A stretch of 64,000 nt of DNA from Sulfurospirillum diekertiae (GCF_011769985.2 NZ_CP039734.2:2232001-2296000), one strand, 5' to 3'; shown: positions 49,859 to 59,710, numbered from the stretch's first letter. The notes: generated from the letters alone by a model not told the origin. Program-made: numbers and translations.

Positions 49859-50571
49859 TAGTTTTTACCTCTCTCTTTACGCGCTCTTGGCTTACGTGAA
49901 TTCTCTTTTTCAGATGCTTCTTCTTTTTCCGGAACGATACCTTTAACAAGTACCTCACCTTTGAAGATCCATACTTTAACACCAATCACACCGTATGTTG
50001 TGTGTGCTTCAGCAAAACCGTAATCGATTTTTGCACGAAGGGTATGAAGTGGAACGCGTCCTTCAAGATACCATTCAGTTCTTGCCATCTCAGCACCACC
50101 AAGACGTCCAGAAACAGAAATTTTAATACCTTTAGCACCTGATTTTTGTGCACCTTGAATTACTTTTTTCATTGCTCTTCTAAAGGCTACACGACGCTCA
50201 AGTTGCATTGCAACGTTTTCTGCACAAAGTTGTGCTGAAGCTTGAGGACGTCTCTCTTCTTTAATGTTAACATTAACGTCTTTATCAATCAATTTAGTCA
50301 ATTTGACTCTTAATTTTTCAATATCAGAGCCTTTTTTACCAATAATGATACCAGGACGTGCAGCAACAACTGTAACTCTAAGCTTTTTAGCAGTACGCTC
50401 GATCAAAATTTGACTGACACCTGCATAGTAAAGCTCTTTTTTCAAAAATGTTCTAATTTTGTAATCTTCACCAATGCTTGTCGCTAAGGTTTGCTTACCT
50501 GGAAACCAACGAGAATCCCAGTTTCTATTAATACCAAGTCTTAAACCAATCGGATTTACTTTTTGACCCAT
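49858..50571 (-). CDS. rpsC: 30S ribosomal protein S3
   Basis: A 237-residue S3 at the mRNA entry site. [20 protein letters not shown], the KH domain with [19 protein letters not shown], and a charged Lys/Glu/Arg-rich tail. Starts two bases after rplV. Confidence 0.98.
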   Translation of the reverse strand: MGQKVNPIGLRLGINRNWDSRWFPGKQTLATSIGEDYKIRTFLKKELYYAGVSQILIERTAKKLRVTVVAARPGIIIGKKGSDIEKLRVKLTKLIDKDVNVNIKEERRPQASAQLCAENVAMQLERRVAFRRAMKKVIQGAQKSGAKGIKISVSGRLGGAEMARTEWYLEGRVPLHTLRAKIDYGFAEAHTTYGVIGVKVWIFKGEVLVKGIVPEKEEASEKENSRKPRARKERGKN

Positions 50572-50572
50572 C

Positions 50573-50905
50573 TTAGTCTTCCTTCTTTGCAGCTTTTGCT
50601 ACTTCAACAAATACATGAGAAGTTGGTTTTCTAATGCCACTCGCACTACCTCTTGCTCTTGGCAGAAAACGTTTAAGTACCGGACCTGCGTCAACACGGC
50701 AAGAAGCGACAATGACTTCTTGTGGTTCAAATCCGCCATTAGAAACAGCAGAAGCGATCACTTTAGAGATGATTTTTGCACCTTTGTTTGGCATAAATTC
50801 CAAACTTGCCATAGCAAGCTCAGCATTCATTCCTTGAACTTCACGTGCAATTAACCTTGCTTTTGTAGGAGATAATCTGATAAATTTTAATATTGCTTTA
50901 CTCAT
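50573..50905 (-). CDS. rplV: 50S ribosomal protein L22
   Basis: A 110-residue L22 ([40 protein letters not shown]). The long hairpin around the second segment lines the exit tunnel. Confidence 0.98.
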   Translation of the reverse strand: MSKAILKFIRLSPTKARLIAREVQGMNAELAMASLEFMPNKGAKIISKVIASAVSNGGFEPQEVIVASCRVDAGPVLKRFLPRARGSASGIRKPTSHVFVEVAKAAKKED

Positions 50906-50912
50906 AGTCTAC

Positions 50913-51194
50913 CTACTTACCAATTTTTTTCTGAACAGAGCCTTTATGACCCTTGAACGTACGAGTTGGTGCGAATTCACCCATCTTATAACCGATATGG
51001 TTCTCTGTAACATATACTGGAACAAAGTTTCTACCGTTATGGACGTTAAATGTCAAACCGATCATATCAGGAATAATAGTACTTCTACGAGACCATGTCT
51101 TAATCGGCTTGTTTGATTTTGTCTCTTTTGCTTCAACCGTTTTTTTCAACAAATGAGCATCAACAAAAGGACCTTTTTTTAGCGATCTAGCCAT
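50913..51194 (-). CDS. rpsS: 30S ribosomal protein S19
   Basis: A 93-residue S19 ([20 protein letters not shown], then [17 protein letters not shown]) of the 30S head. Follows rplB directly. Confidence 0.98.
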   Translation of the reverse strand: MARSLKKGPFVDAHLLKKTVEAKETKSNKPIKTWSRRSTIIPDMIGLTFNVHNGRNFVPVYVTENHIGYKMGEFAPTRTFKGHKGSVQKKIGK

Positions 51195-52025
51195 CTATTT
51201 TCCTTTTCTTCTAGAAATAATCAGTTTGTCGCTCGCTTTTTTCTTACGAGTTTTTCTACCTTTAGTTGGTTGTCCCCATGGAGTTACTGGATGACGTCCT
51301 GAGTTGGTTTTACCCTCACCACCACCATGTGGGTGATCGACTGGGTTCATTGCAGAACCACGAGTTTGAGGTCTAATACCACGGTGTCTGTTACGACCCG
51401 CTTTACCGATAACAACATTCGCCCAATCTTCATTTCCGACAACACCCACCGTAGCCATACACTCAGCCAAGATTTGTCTCATCTCACCACTTGGAAGTCT
51501 TACCATAACATATTGAGTCTCTTTACCCATAAGTTGAGCGTAACCACCAGCACTACGTGCCATTTGTCCGCCTTTACCTGGTTTAAGTTCAAGGTTGTGT
51601 AAGATAGTACCAACAGGGATACTTTTTAGCTTCATTGCGTTACCTGGTTTAATATCCAGTCCACTTTCAGCTGCTTGAATTTTATCACCTACTTTTAATC
51701 CTGATGGTTGAAGAATATAAGCTTTTTCTCCATCAATATAATTAATAAGTGCAATTCTACAATTTCTGTTTGGATCATATTCAATAGCAGCAACTGTACC
51801 TTCGATACCAAATTTTCTACGTTTGAAATCAATAATTCTGTAAAGTTTTTTTGCACCAGCTTCTTTATGACGAGAAGTGATTCTACCATTGTTATTTCTA
51901 CCTGCAGTTGCAGCGATTTTCACGAGAAGTGAAGGAACACTCGCTTTAGCAGTAATGTCACCAGAATCAAGACTTGTTAAAAATCTACGACTTGGTGTAT
52001 AGGGTTTAAATGATTTTATTGCCAT
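51195..52025 (-). CDS. rplB: 50S ribosomal protein L2
   Basis: A 276-residue L2. [20 protein letters not shown] in the OB domain and [20 protein letters not shown], which contains the conserved His near the peptidyl-transferase centre. Confidence 0.98.
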   Translation of the reverse strand: MAIKSFKPYTPSRRFLTSLDSGDITAKASVPSLLVKIAATAGRNNNGRITSRHKEAGAKKLYRIIDFKRRKFGIEGTVAAIEYDPNRNCRIALINYIDGEKAYILQPSGLKVGDKIQAAESGLDIKPGNAMKLKSIPVGTILHNLELKPGKGGQMARSAGGYAQLMGKETQYVMVRLPSGEMRQILAECMATVGVVGNEDWANVVIGKAGRNRHRGIRPQTRGSAMNPVDHPHGGGEGKTNSGRHPVTPWGQPTKGRKTRKKKASDKLIISRRKGK

Positions 52026-52027
52026 GA

Positions 52028-52309
52028 TTACGCCTCCACATTCTCTAGTTTAGCGCCCTCTGGCAACTGAACATAAAACTTTTTAAAATCATTACGTTTG
52101 CCTTCAATGCCTTTAAACTTCTTAACTTTTCCCATAACTCTAAGAGAATTGATTTTTAATGGAGTGAAACCAAAGTATTGTTTTAATACTTCTTTTAAAC
52201 CATTTTTTGTCATTCTTACTGAAGTTTGGATAACAACTGTACCATTCTCTTGAAGGCTCAAGCTCTTTTCAGTATAAAGGATTGCCTTAATATCAGTAAT
52301 ATCAGCCAT
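52028..52309 (-). CDS. rplW: 50S ribosomal protein L23
   Basis: A 93-residue L23 ([20 protein letters not shown], then [20 protein letters not shown]), located at the exit tunnel where trigger factor and SRP dock. Confidence 0.96.
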   Translation of the reverse strand: MADITDIKAILYTEKSLSLQENGTVVIQTSVRMTKNGLKEVLKQYFGFTPLKINSLRVMGKVKKFKGIEGKRNDFKKFYVQLPEGAKLENVEA

Positions 52310-52311
52310 TC

Positions 52312-52926
52312 TTAGCCCTCTTTTGTGATTGTTTCAAGCACTGATTTTTCTATGATTACCGCATAGAACGCAGTTGCTAAATACGCATTAAGCTCATTTG
52401 CTTCGACAAGGTAGCAGTTTTGAAGATTTCTAAACGCTAACAATGTTTTCTCATCAACCAATTCTTTAACGATTAATGCGTCTCTTGTGCCAAGTGTTTT
52501 AACGATTTTTGATGCGTCTTTGGTTTTACCAGATTCAACGCTCAAAGAATCAACAACAAAAAGTGCGTTATTGACTGCTTTTTCATTCAATGCGAATTCA
52601 AGCGCCAATTTTTTCTGCTTTTTGTTGACTTTTAAATCATAATTTTTGTTAGCTTTAGGGCCAAATGCAGCACCACCACCAACCCATACTGGACTTCTTC
52701 TACTACCAGCACGTGCACCACCTCGACCTTTTTGAGCCCAAGGTTTTTTACCGCCACCGCTTACTTCACCTTTTGTTTTGGTGTTTGCAGTGTTTGAACG
52801 AAGTGCAGCTTGGTATGATTTGACATAAAGATATAGGTTATGTGAATGGACTTCTTCAAAACTTGCAGGAAGAGCCAATGCACCAACATTTTCTAATTTT
52901 TCATTTAATACGATTGCACTACTCAT
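52312..52926 (-). CDS. rplD: 50S ribosomal protein L4
   Basis: A 204-residue L4, with the tunnel loop [20 protein letters not shown] and [20 protein letters not shown]. In E. coli L4 also represses the S10 operon; whether that applies here is unknown. Overlaps rplC by four bases. Confidence 0.97.
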   Translation of the reverse strand: MSSAIVLNEKLENVGALALPASFEEVHSHNLYLYVKSYQAALRSNTANTKTKGEVSGGGKKPWAQKGRGGARAGSRRSPVWVGGGAAFGPKANKNYDLKVNKKQKKLALEFALNEKAVNNALFVVDSLSVESGKTKDASKIVKTLGTRDALIVKELVDEKTLLAFRNLQNCYLVEANELNAYLATAFYAVIIEKSVLETITKEG

Positions 52927-53501
52927 TTAACAATCCTTACTTTACCTAATGATCCATTTGCACCTGGAACTGAGCCTTTAACAGCCAAGATACCATTTTG
53001 TGCGTCAAATGAAACGATCTCATTTTTTACGGTGACTTGAGTGTTACCATAGTGACCAGGCATTTTCTTGCCTTTTTGAACACGACCCGGCCATTCACAG
53101 TTACCGATTGAACCAGGAGCTCTGTGAAAACGACTACCATGTCCACCAGGACCACCTTGGAAATTGTGGCGTTTAATAACACCTGCAAAACCTCTACCTT
53201 TAGTATTCAAAGACACTTTAAGTGTTTTTGCTTCGCCCAAAGGTGCTGTATCTAAATCGCCCGCTTCTGCATTTGCAACATCAAGTGTCACAAAACGATT
53301 GAATGCAGCAGAAAGGTTATACTTTTTTTGCTGACCTGCAATAGCTTTGTTCATTTTTTTGCCACTAACATACGAAACTAAAGCGCGTTTGTCAGCGTTA
53401 ACTTCACATACTTTCGCTTCTAAAACTCTGAGTAACGTGACAGGAACGCTTGGTACTGCAATTGTTCGGCTCATGCCGATTTTTTCAATAATATATTCCA
53501 T
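52923..53501 (-). CDS. rplC: 50S ribosomal protein L3
   Basis: A 192-residue L3, the second gene of the S10 operon. [20 protein letters not shown] and [20 protein letters not shown] are the L3 signature. Two adjacent ATG codons exist; 53501 has the better distance from AAGGGG than 53504. Confidence 0.97.
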   Translation of the reverse strand: MEYIIEKIGMSRTIAVPSVPVTLLRVLEAKVCEVNADKRALVSYVSGKKMNKAIAGQQKKYNLSAAFNRFVTLDVANAEAGDLDTAPLGEAKTLKVSLNTKGRGFAGVIKRHNFQGGPGGHGSRFHRAPGSIGNCEWPGRVQKGKKMPGHYGNTQVTVKNEIVSFDAQNGILAVKGSVPGANGSLGKVRIVK

Positions 53502-53510
53502 CATTACCCC

Positions 53511-53822
53511 TTATTTACCCATAGCTCTAACTTCAACATTGACTTCTGGAGCGAGGTCAAGTTTCATGAGTGAATCAACTGTATCCGTAGTCGCAGACAC
53601 GATGTCAATCATACGTGCATGGATTCTCATCTCAAATTGCTCTCTTGAAGTTTTATTTACGTGCGGAGATCTAAGCACTGTATAGCGCTTGACTTTTGTA
53701 GGCATAGGAATTGGTCCGACAATTTCGGCTCCAGTTCGTTTAACAGCTTCAACGATAGCTGCAACAGATCTGTCTAAAACTCTATGGTCATACGCCTTGA
53801 GTTTAAGTCTAATTTTTTCCAT
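53511..53822 (-). CDS. rpsJ: 30S ribosomal protein S10
   Basis: A 103-residue S10 ([20 protein letters not shown], then [20 protein letters not shown]). First gene of the S10-spc-alpha cluster, which runs without opposing genes to rplQ at 39978. Confidence 0.98.
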   Translation of the reverse strand: MEKIRLKLKAYDHRVLDRSVAAIVEAVKRTGAEIVGPIPMPTKVKRYTVLRSPHVNKTSREQFEMRIHARMIDIVSATTDTVDSLMKLDLAPEVNVEVRAMGK

Positions 53823-53877
53823 TTGTACCCCTGTAAAGAACTTGCCACCTTGAAGATGACCTAATTAAAGGACTGTG

Positions 53878-53906
53878 ATTTTACAACAATAGATATCAAA
53901 AGTCAA
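53878..53906 (-). promoter_or_regulatory. sigma-70 promoter of the S10 cluster
   Basis: On the minus strand TTGACT (53901-53906) is separated by 17 bases from TAAAAT (53878-53883), a near-consensus promoter about 50 bases upstream of rpsJ. This is the clearest -35/-10 pair in the window. Confidence 0.85.
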
Positions 53907-53990
53907 CAAATATGGGGCTTTTTGTATTAAGAATAGTTATTTTATTTCCTTTTAATAAGGAAAGTTATACACTTTTTTCAAAGGAAAGAG

Positions 53991-55064
53991 ATGCAAACAC
54001 TTCAATTTTTTTATGAAATGAATTTCAAAAACACACTCTTTTTTGATCGTAAAATTTCTATTACCCATAAAAAAAGCATTCTTTATGGACCACGGAAGAG
54101 TGGAAAAAGTCATCTGATTATTGATCATTTAAGTCATTATGAAAAAGGTAGCTACCTTTATATTGATTTTTCCGATGACCGCATTGAGCCTCATTTAGTC
54201 GCTGAAAATCTAGCCACTTTTGTGCAAAAAAATCGTATCAAACTACTGGTAATAGAGCATTTTGACTTCTCTTTTGAACTTCCAAACGTCGATGAAATTT
54301 TACTGACGACTATCTTTACATGTAAAACACTTAAAGGCTATGATTCACTCATACTTTTTCCACTCGATTTTGAAGAATTTATCTCTTTTGACAAAAAACA
54401 CTCTAATATTGAACATCTTTTTAACTTTTATACCAACAATGGAACATTTCCACAAATCGTGCAAAATAGTGAACAAAATTCCCAAAAACAGATGCAAGAG
54501 ATGCTTCACCTAATTTTAGGAGATACCACAACATTTCTCATTTACAAACGTTTATGTGAAATGCAAGGCTCAAAAATTTCACTTTTTCAGATTTATAATC
54601 ATCTGAAAGTTTTTACAAAAATTTCCAAAGATAAGCTCTATGCCATAACTTCTGAACTCATCGATCAAAATCTTCTTTTTTTAGTAGAAAAATACAATCA
54701 ACCAAGTAGCACGAAAAAAGTCTATCCCATTGATTTTGCACTCAAAGATGCCCTGACTTTCAAAAAAGACTTTTTGAAGCGTTTTGAAAATATGGTTTTT
54801 TTAGAACTCATCAAGCGCGGTAAAAAAGTCTTTTACGAAGAAGGAATTGACTTTTATCTACCCGATGAATCCTTAGCTATTTTATGCGTAGGCTTTGCGA
54901 CCACAGAGGCGATTGAGATGAAACTTCAAAAGCTTTTACCAACTTTTTGGGCTTTACATGTAAAGCGTATTGAAGTCGTCACGCTGAGCAGTGAAAGTGC
55001 CAAAGACATTGAAGGATTTAGCTTTTCCATTGCTCCCTTTTGGGAATGGGCACTACAACTCTAA
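53991..55064 (+). CDS. AAA-type ATPase (AAA_14/DUF4143-like)
   Basis: A 357-residue ATP-binding protein. GPRKSGKS at residues 33-40 is the Walker A loop and KIRLL-like NRIKLLVIEHFDF around residue 85 the Walker B region. The C-terminal half (SELIDQNLLFLVEKY, KKVYPIDFALKDAL, RFENMVFLELIKRGKKVFY) resembles DUF4143, a nuclease-fold-like domain of AAA_14 ATPases. Family members have been called archaeal-type or toxin-related ATPases but no role is established. AAAGGA lies before the ATG. The stop overlaps the opposing phosphatase gene by 12 bases. Two perfect palindromes lie within (54315, reading FTCK; 54953, reading LHVK). Confidence 0.75.
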   Translation: MQTLQFFYEMNFKNTLFFDRKISITHKKSILYGPRKSGKSHLIIDHLSHYEKGSYLYIDFSDDRIEPHLVAENLATFVQKNRIKLLVIEHFDFSFELPNVDEILLTTIFTCKTLKGYDSLILFPLDFEEFISFDKKHSNIEHLFNFYTNNGTFPQIVQNSEQNSQKQMQEMLHLILGDTTTFLIYKRLCEMQGSKISLFQIYNHLKVFTKISKDKLYAITSELIDQNLLFLVEKYNQPSSTKKVYPIDFALKDALTFKKDFLKRFENMVFLELIKRGKKVFYEEGIDFYLPDESLAILCVGFATTEAIEMKLQKLLPTFWALHVKRIEVVTLSSESAKDIEGFSFSIAPFWEWALQL

Positions 55065-56303
55065 AAAAGGTGTAATAAATTTTTGAATCGTAATGGCATT
55101 ACCTTTTTTATTAAAATAGAAGTGATCTAAAAGTTTTCGAATAATCACAAATCCTCTACCATTAAATTTTTCAGCATTAATGACAATGTTTTTCAACACC
55201 ATCGTATCAAACCCTTCTCCTTGATCACTAATGGTCGCCTCAAAGAGTTGACGCTTTCCGCTTGGAAGAATTCCATACGTTATTTTGATTTTTTTGTGTT
55301 GATGTAGTTTTTCAAGACGTGCCATCTCATCATCAAATAAATTATGCTCTATCAAATAATTTTTATGCGCTTTATCAACGCCAAAGCTCCCGTGTTCCAA
55401 AGCATTGAGTAACAGCTCTGAAAGTGTGAGCATAATCTGGCTCAACGTTTTACTGTCCACATCATGCTCTTTTAAATACTGCGAAATGGTTGTTAAAGAT
55501 TCATCAATGGCTTCGTAGGTGCTTGCAATACGTAATGTTTCAAACTCTTTGGATCGTGCAAGCTTTTGAATATAAACGTAGGTCAAATCGTCATCGCCTT
55601 TGCCAATACGTGCGCTCACTTTATCGCGAAAGTCTTTGACACAAATCGAATCAATAAAATCCTCCTTCAAGTAGGAAGCATATAACTTACCATCCGAGGT
55701 GCTACTCTCACTCAATCCATCACTGTAACAGAGCATTTTAGCAATAGGAATAGAAGGCAGACTCATCGTGCGCACATTCTCGGTAAAAATACTCAGTGGC
55801 GGATTATTACTGCGAATTGCTTGAAATTCATTTTCCTCACTTAAAATAAAAAAAGTCGGCATGCCACAAGATGCATACTTGATGATAGATTCTTGTATGT
55901 CATACTCAACGAGCACAATACTCATAATTTCTTCATCAAAAAGATTTTTTTGTAAAAATTTCAATGTCTTTTTAATCCAAACATCAAAGACAAAACCCTC
56001 TTCATCTTCCAACTCATCAAAAAAATAGTTTAAAAATCGCGTGATCGCCATCGCACTCATCGCCGCGGAGAGTCCTTTACCCATTGCATCGGCGATAAAA
56101 CCAACCAGTCTTCCGTCATTGGTCTTACGTAAAGAGTAGGTATCTCCGCTGAGTGTGCTGTGTGGTCTATAGGAAATATCCACACGTAAAAGCTCTTTCT
56201 TGCCATTTTTAGTAAGATCAATCTGTTGATAATAGAGGTCATTTTTAATGACAAAAAGCTCTTTATTAAATGCTTTTTCAAGATCTTCTTTTTCGTGTAA
56301 CAT
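55053..56303 (-). CDS. PP2C-type phosphatase fused to an HATPase domain
   Basis: A 416-residue signalling protein. The N-terminal two-thirds is a SpoIIE/RsbU PP2C phosphatase (SGDTYSLRKTNDGRLVGFIA, DAMGKGLSAAMSAMAITRFL, then LCYSDGLSE and a late GDDDLT metal-binding Asp). The C-terminal part is an anti-sigma-type HATPase (LTLSELLLNALEHGSFG as the N-box, ISDQGEGFDTMVL as the G1-like box). No membrane helix or receiver domain is visible. Such fusions normally act in partner-switching with an STAS protein, none of which is nearby. I chose ATG 56303 because AAAGGAG lies seven bases upstream. Confidence 0.88.
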   Translation of the reverse strand: MLHEKEDLEKAFNKELFVIKNDLYYQQIDLTKNGKKELLRVDISYRPHSTLSGDTYSLRKTNDGRLVGFIADAMGKGLSAAMSAMAITRFLNYFFDELEDEEGFVFDVWIKKTLKFLQKNLFDEEIMSIVLVEYDIQESIIKYASCGMPTFFILSEENEFQAIRSNNPPLSIFTENVRTMSLPSIPIAKMLCYSDGLSESSTSDGKLYASYLKEDFIDSICVKDFRDKVSARIGKGDDDLTYVYIQKLARSKEFETLRIASTYEAIDESLTTISQYLKEHDVDSKTLSQIMLTLSELLLNALEHGSFGVDKAHKNYLIEHNLFDDEMARLEKLHQHKKIKITYGILPSGKRQLFEATISDQGEGFDTMVLKNIVINAEKFNGRGFVIIRKLLDHFYFNKKGNAITIQKFITPFLEL

Positions 56304-56349
56304 GGATAGACTCCTTTGGGACATTTTAGCAAATCTACACTAAACTTCG

Positions 56350-56361
56350 TTTACATGTAAA
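56350..56361. repeat. TTTACATGTAAA palindrome supplying a ribosome-binding site
   Basis: Perfect copy between the divergent phosphatase and rnhB genes. Its right end continues into GGAG, giving AAAGGAG seven to eight bases before the rnhB ATG. Confidence 0.88.
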
Positions 56362-56370
56362 GGAGTTTGA

Positions 56371-56919
56371 ATGTTATGTGGTATTGATGAAGCGGGACGT
56401 GGATGTTTAGCCGGTCCTTTGGTTGTAGCAGGAGCCATTTTAAAAGAGCCTGTCGTAGGACTTAACGATTCCAAACAACTCAGCGAAAAACAACGTGAAG
56501 CTTTTTTTGAGATATTACAGAGCAAAGCAGAATTTAAAATCGTCTTTTGCGATAACCTCATGGTTGATACCAAAGGCTTAAGTGCTTGTCTTAGGTACGC
56601 CATAAAAACAATCAAAGCGCATTTTGAAGATCATGATATTTTGATGGATGGTAACTGCAATTTTGGTGTATCTGGCATTACCACCATGATCAAAGCCGAT
56701 GCCAAAGTGCCTGAAGTGAGTGCGGCAAGTATTTTGGCTAAAGTGAGTCGTGACCGCTATATGTATGAAATTGCCTCTACGTATCCTCAATATGAATTTG
56801 AAAAACACAAAGGTTATGGAAGTGCTTTACATGTCGAAAAAATTAAAGCCTTTGGATACTGCGAACTGCACCGTAAATCTTTCAAAATTAAATCCCTCAC
56901 ACAACCTTCTCTATTTTAA
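56371..56919 (+). CDS. rnhB: ribonuclease HII
   Basis: Cleaves RNA in RNA-DNA hybrids and single ribonucleotides in DNA. 182 residues: GIDEAGRGCLAGPLVVAGAI with the catalytic Asp-Glu, LMDGNCNF and SILAKVSRDRYM with further active-site Asp residues, and HKGYGSALH. The C-terminal end is normal. A hairpin follows two bases after the stop. Confidence 0.95.
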   Translation: MLCGIDEAGRGCLAGPLVVAGAILKEPVVGLNDSKQLSEKQREAFFEILQSKAEFKIVFCDNLMVDTKGLSACLRYAIKTIKAHFEDHDILMDGNCNFGVSGITTMIKADAKVPEVSAASILAKVSRDRYMYEIASTYPQYEFEKHKGYGSALHVEKIKAFGYCELHRKSFKIKSLTQPSLF

Positions 56920-56920
56920 T

Positions 56921-56939
56921 AGAGTTCTGCAAGAACTCT
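56921..56939 (+). terminator. hairpin after rnhB
   Basis: A perfect eight-base-pair stem, AGAGTTCT around a three-base loop, starting one base after the rnhB stop. The following T-tract is poor, so terminator activity is moderate at best. Confidence 0.6.
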
Positions 56940-57078
56940 TGAGCTATCTTTAATACAAGATCCATACACACTTTTTAAACATTTATTTCAACTTTCTTCT
57001 TTTTTACTATTTTATTTAACACAAATTTAATTTAATAATGATTTTTATTTATATAAAAGGAATAGAGTACTATTATTC

Positions 57079-57100
57079 GATTACGATTATCAATTATAAA
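57079..57100 (+). promoter_or_regulatory. candidate Fur box overlapping the ftr1 promoter
   Basis: GATTACGATTATCAATTAT (57079-57097) matches about 12 of 19 positions of the classic Fur box GATAATGATAATCATTATC. It overlaps a TATAAA -10-like element (57095-57100) about 50 bases before the ftr1 start. Iron-repressed expression is inferred; the AT-rich surroundings raise the chance of a false match. Confidence 0.55.
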
Positions 57101-57148
57101 TACTTAAACGGTTTTAGATAATCCTCGAATAAACAAAAAGGTAACTCA

Positions 57149-59065
57149 ATGAAGTATAAAATGCTCTGCTTATTTTTGCTAGGCTTTCTCCCCTCCCTAC
57201 TTTTTTCGGCGGCAACAACAAATTATGCTGATATTATAAATAGAATTAATCAAACCTTTAAAGAGAGTTTAGCTCTGTACGAAAAAGGAGCGCAAGAAGA
57301 GGCAAAACAAGTGGCACAAAGTGCTTATTTTGAGCTTTTTGAAAATCTTGAAGGTCCTATTCGTATTAATGTATCGGGTAAAAAATCGTATGCGATGGAA
57401 GCAGAATTTGTATCGATTCGCAAGCTGATTAATGATGGTGCATCGGTTGCTGAAGTCAAAGCCGTTATGGACAATCTCGCGTCTGAAATGGCAGAAGTAC
57501 TTCCTAAACTTGAAAAAGGGACACGCCTCATTGGTGAAAAGGGCGATGATAGTCATCTAAAAGCTGTAGAACAAACACCCGAGCCTACATTAGATATCAA
57601 ATGGAAAACACTCTACAAGCAAATCGAAACCAAATATGCCAAAGCCTTAAATGCTTTCGAAAAAGGCGATAAAGAAGAGACAAAATTTCTCATTACCTCT
57701 GCTAAATTTGAAGATTACCGTAACGGCATGATCGAAACAGCGGTACGTAAATACATCTCCAAATGGCGCGATAGCCAAATTCAGCAAGAGATGGGGCGTG
57801 TCATTCGCGCTGTGGATGAAGAGATTCACACCAAAGAGGAACTCAAAGAGGAGTTGGAGCGTTTGAAGAGCAACATCTGGCACTCAATGCTTGAACTACC
57901 AACAGATGCTGCTAAATTAGCGGTTGTAACTGTTAAAGAAGAGGCTCAAGAAGCGGTCAAAGAAGACTTCACGCCTGTCATGGCAAATCTCAAAGCAAAA
58001 CTAACAGAAGCACACAAACTCTACAGTGCAGGCGATGCTAAAAAAGCGATGCAACTGGTTCAAAATTCCTATTTTGACATCTTTGAAGCCAGTGGGATGG
58101 AAGTCAAAATTGGCGCTGTTGATAGCAATCTAAAAACAAGCATCGAAAGCTCCTTCAGCAAAATCGTAGCGCTGATGAAAAATCAAAGTACACCTGAAAG
58201 TGTGTTAAGCGAGATGGATTCACTCAACACGCAAGTTGCAAGTGGCGCTGAAAAGCTCTCGGGTTCGGATTCACCATGGAGTCAATTTCTCTACTCTTTG
58301 ATCATCATTTTACGCGAAGGCATTGAAGCACTCATCGTTGTCACCGCCGTCATTGCCTACTTAATCAAAAGTGGCAATGCAACACGCCTTAACATCGTTT
58401 ACAGCGCTTTATGGAGTGCGATTGTACTTAGCTTTGTGACTGCTTTTGTGATGAATTTGATCTTCCAAAATCCAGGAGAATCACGCGAAATGCTAGAAGG
58501 TGTGACAATGCTCGTCGCCGTTGGACTACTGTACTACGTGGGCTTCTGGCTTCTCTCCAATGCGCATGCGAAAAAATGGAGTCATTACATTGCGGAAAAA
58601 GTCTCGGAATCACTGAGTTCTGGCTCAATTAGGGCACTCTGGTTTACCGTCTTTTTAGCCGTTTACCGTGAAGGTGCGGAGACGGTACTGTTCTATCAAG
58701 CACTCATTTTTGATGCAAAAACTCCGCTTGGGTACAGCATGTTAGCCGCAGGTTTTGGCGCGGGCGTCATTGCACTTATCATCCTCTTTTTCCTCCTCAA
58801 AGCGGGAGCGATCAGGATTCCAATTAAGCCTTTTTTCATGATTACCAGTGCGATCATTTTTTACATGGCAATCGTCTTTACTGGCAAAGGTATTATGGAA
58901 CTGGTGGAAGGCAAAGTGTTTCAACCAGCCCTGATTGAGGGCTTTCCAACACTAACGTGGCTTGGAATTTACCCGTATATGCAAAGCCTTATTCTCCAAG
59001 CAGTGCTTGTCATTGGGCTGATTGTGGGCTCGTTATACATCATGATTCAAGCGAAAAAAGCTTGA
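57149..59065 (+). CDS. FTR1-family iron permease with long periplasmic domain
   Basis: A 638-residue iron permease of the inner membrane. Signal sequence (MLCLFLLGFLPSLLFSAAT), then about 375 periplasmic residues containing three related segments (LALYEKGAQEEAKQVAQSAY; ALNAFEKGDKEETKFLITSA; AHKLYSAGDAKKAMQLVQNS), and a seven-helix FTR1 domain with both iron-binding motifs, LREGIEALIVVTAVIAY and YREGAETVLFYQALI (REGxE). This is the first gene of a Campylobacter-type Ftr1/P19 iron-uptake operon. The REGxE motifs and neighbours make the call firm. Confidence 0.93.
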   Translation: MKYKMLCLFLLGFLPSLLFSAATTNYADIINRINQTFKESLALYEKGAQEEAKQVAQSAYFELFENLEGPIRINVSGKKSYAMEAEFVSIRKLINDGASVAEVKAVMDNLASEMAEVLPKLEKGTRLIGEKGDDSHLKAVEQTPEPTLDIKWKTLYKQIETKYAKALNAFEKGDKEETKFLITSAKFEDYRNGMIETAVRKYISKWRDSQIQQEMGRVIRAVDEEIHTKEELKEELERLKSNIWHSMLELPTDAAKLAVVTVKEEAQEAVKEDFTPVMANLKAKLTEAHKLYSAGDAKKAMQLVQNSYFDIFEASGMEVKIGAVDSNLKTSIESSFSKIVALMKNQSTPESVLSEMDSLNTQVASGAEKLSGSDSPWSQFLYSLIIILREGIEALIVVTAVIAYLIKSGNATRLNIVYSALWSAIVLSFVTAFVMNLIFQNPGESREMLEGVTMLVAVGLLYYVGFWLLSNAHAKKWSHYIAEKVSESLSSGSIRALWFTVFLAVYREGAETVLFYQALIFDAKTPLGYSMLAAGFGAGVIALIILFFLLKAGAIRIPIKPFFMITSAIIFYMAIVFTGKGIMELVEGKVFQPALIEGFPTLTWLGIYPYMQSLILQAVLVIGLIVGSLYIMIQAKKA

Positions 59066-59117
59066 ATCTCAAAAAAAGGAGAACGATTTTGAGATCTAAA
59101 TTTTCTAAGGAGGAACT

Positions 59118-59651
59118 ATGTTAAAAATGTTGGCAAAATCAGTATTAGCGCTGAGCGTAGCCGTTATGTTAGCCCATGCCGCAGAGGCTGAGATGAAAGA
59201 GTACCCAATTGGTGAAGAGGTTGTGATGAATCACATGACCGTAGCCGCTGTGTACCTTAAACCGATCGATATGGAGCCAAAAGGTATCGACCTCGCACCT
59301 TCACAAGCTGATGTGCATCTTGAAGCAGACATCAGTGCAACGGAAGGTAATACCAACGGTTTTGCAGCAGGTGAATGGGTTCCTTATTTGAGCGTGAGTT
59401 ATGAGCTTAAAAACCTCGATACCGGCAAAAGTAAAAAAGGTACATTTATGCCAATGGTTGCAGCCGATGGTCCTCACTATGGTGCAAACGTGAAAATGTT
59501 GGGTGTTGGTAACTACGAACTGAAATTTACCATCGACAATCCTTCAAAACAAGGTTTTGGAAGACATGCTGATGCAGCATCAGGTGTTGGTAAATGGTTT
59601 GAACCGTTCACAACGACATACAAATTTAAATACACAGGTATTAAAGACTAA
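59118..59651 (+). CDS. P19-type periplasmic iron/copper-binding protein
   Basis: A 177-residue secreted protein (signal peptide LAKSVLALSVAVMLAHAAEA) of the P19/Tpd family. MNHMTVAAVYLKPIDMEPKG, DVHLEADISATEGN, and GPHYGANVKMLGVGNYEL contain the conserved His, Met and Glu metal ligands. In C. jejuni P19 binds copper and iron and acts with the neighbouring permease in iron uptake at low iron. AAGGAGG precedes the ATG. A hairpin terminator follows before the next gene. Confidence 0.92.
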   Translation: MLKMLAKSVLALSVAVMLAHAAEAEMKEYPIGEEVVMNHMTVAAVYLKPIDMEPKGIDLAPSQADVHLEADISATEGNTNGFAAGEWVPYLSVSYELKNLDTGKSKKGTFMPMVAADGPHYGANVKMLGVGNYELKFTIDNPSKQGFGRHADAASGVGKWFEPFTTTYKFKYTGIKD

Positions 59652-59658
59652 AAACCCT

Positions 59659-59687
59659 AAGAAGAGCCTTGGTGCTCTTCTTTTTCT
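59659..59687 (+). terminator. intra-operon terminator after the P19-like gene
   Basis: A perfect nine-base-pair stem, AAGAAGAGC around a six-base loop, followed by TTTCT. It would reduce transcription of the downstream membrane genes relative to permease and P19. Confidence 0.75.
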
Positions 59688-59710
59688 GCCCAAAATTTGC
59701 GTCTCTTTTT

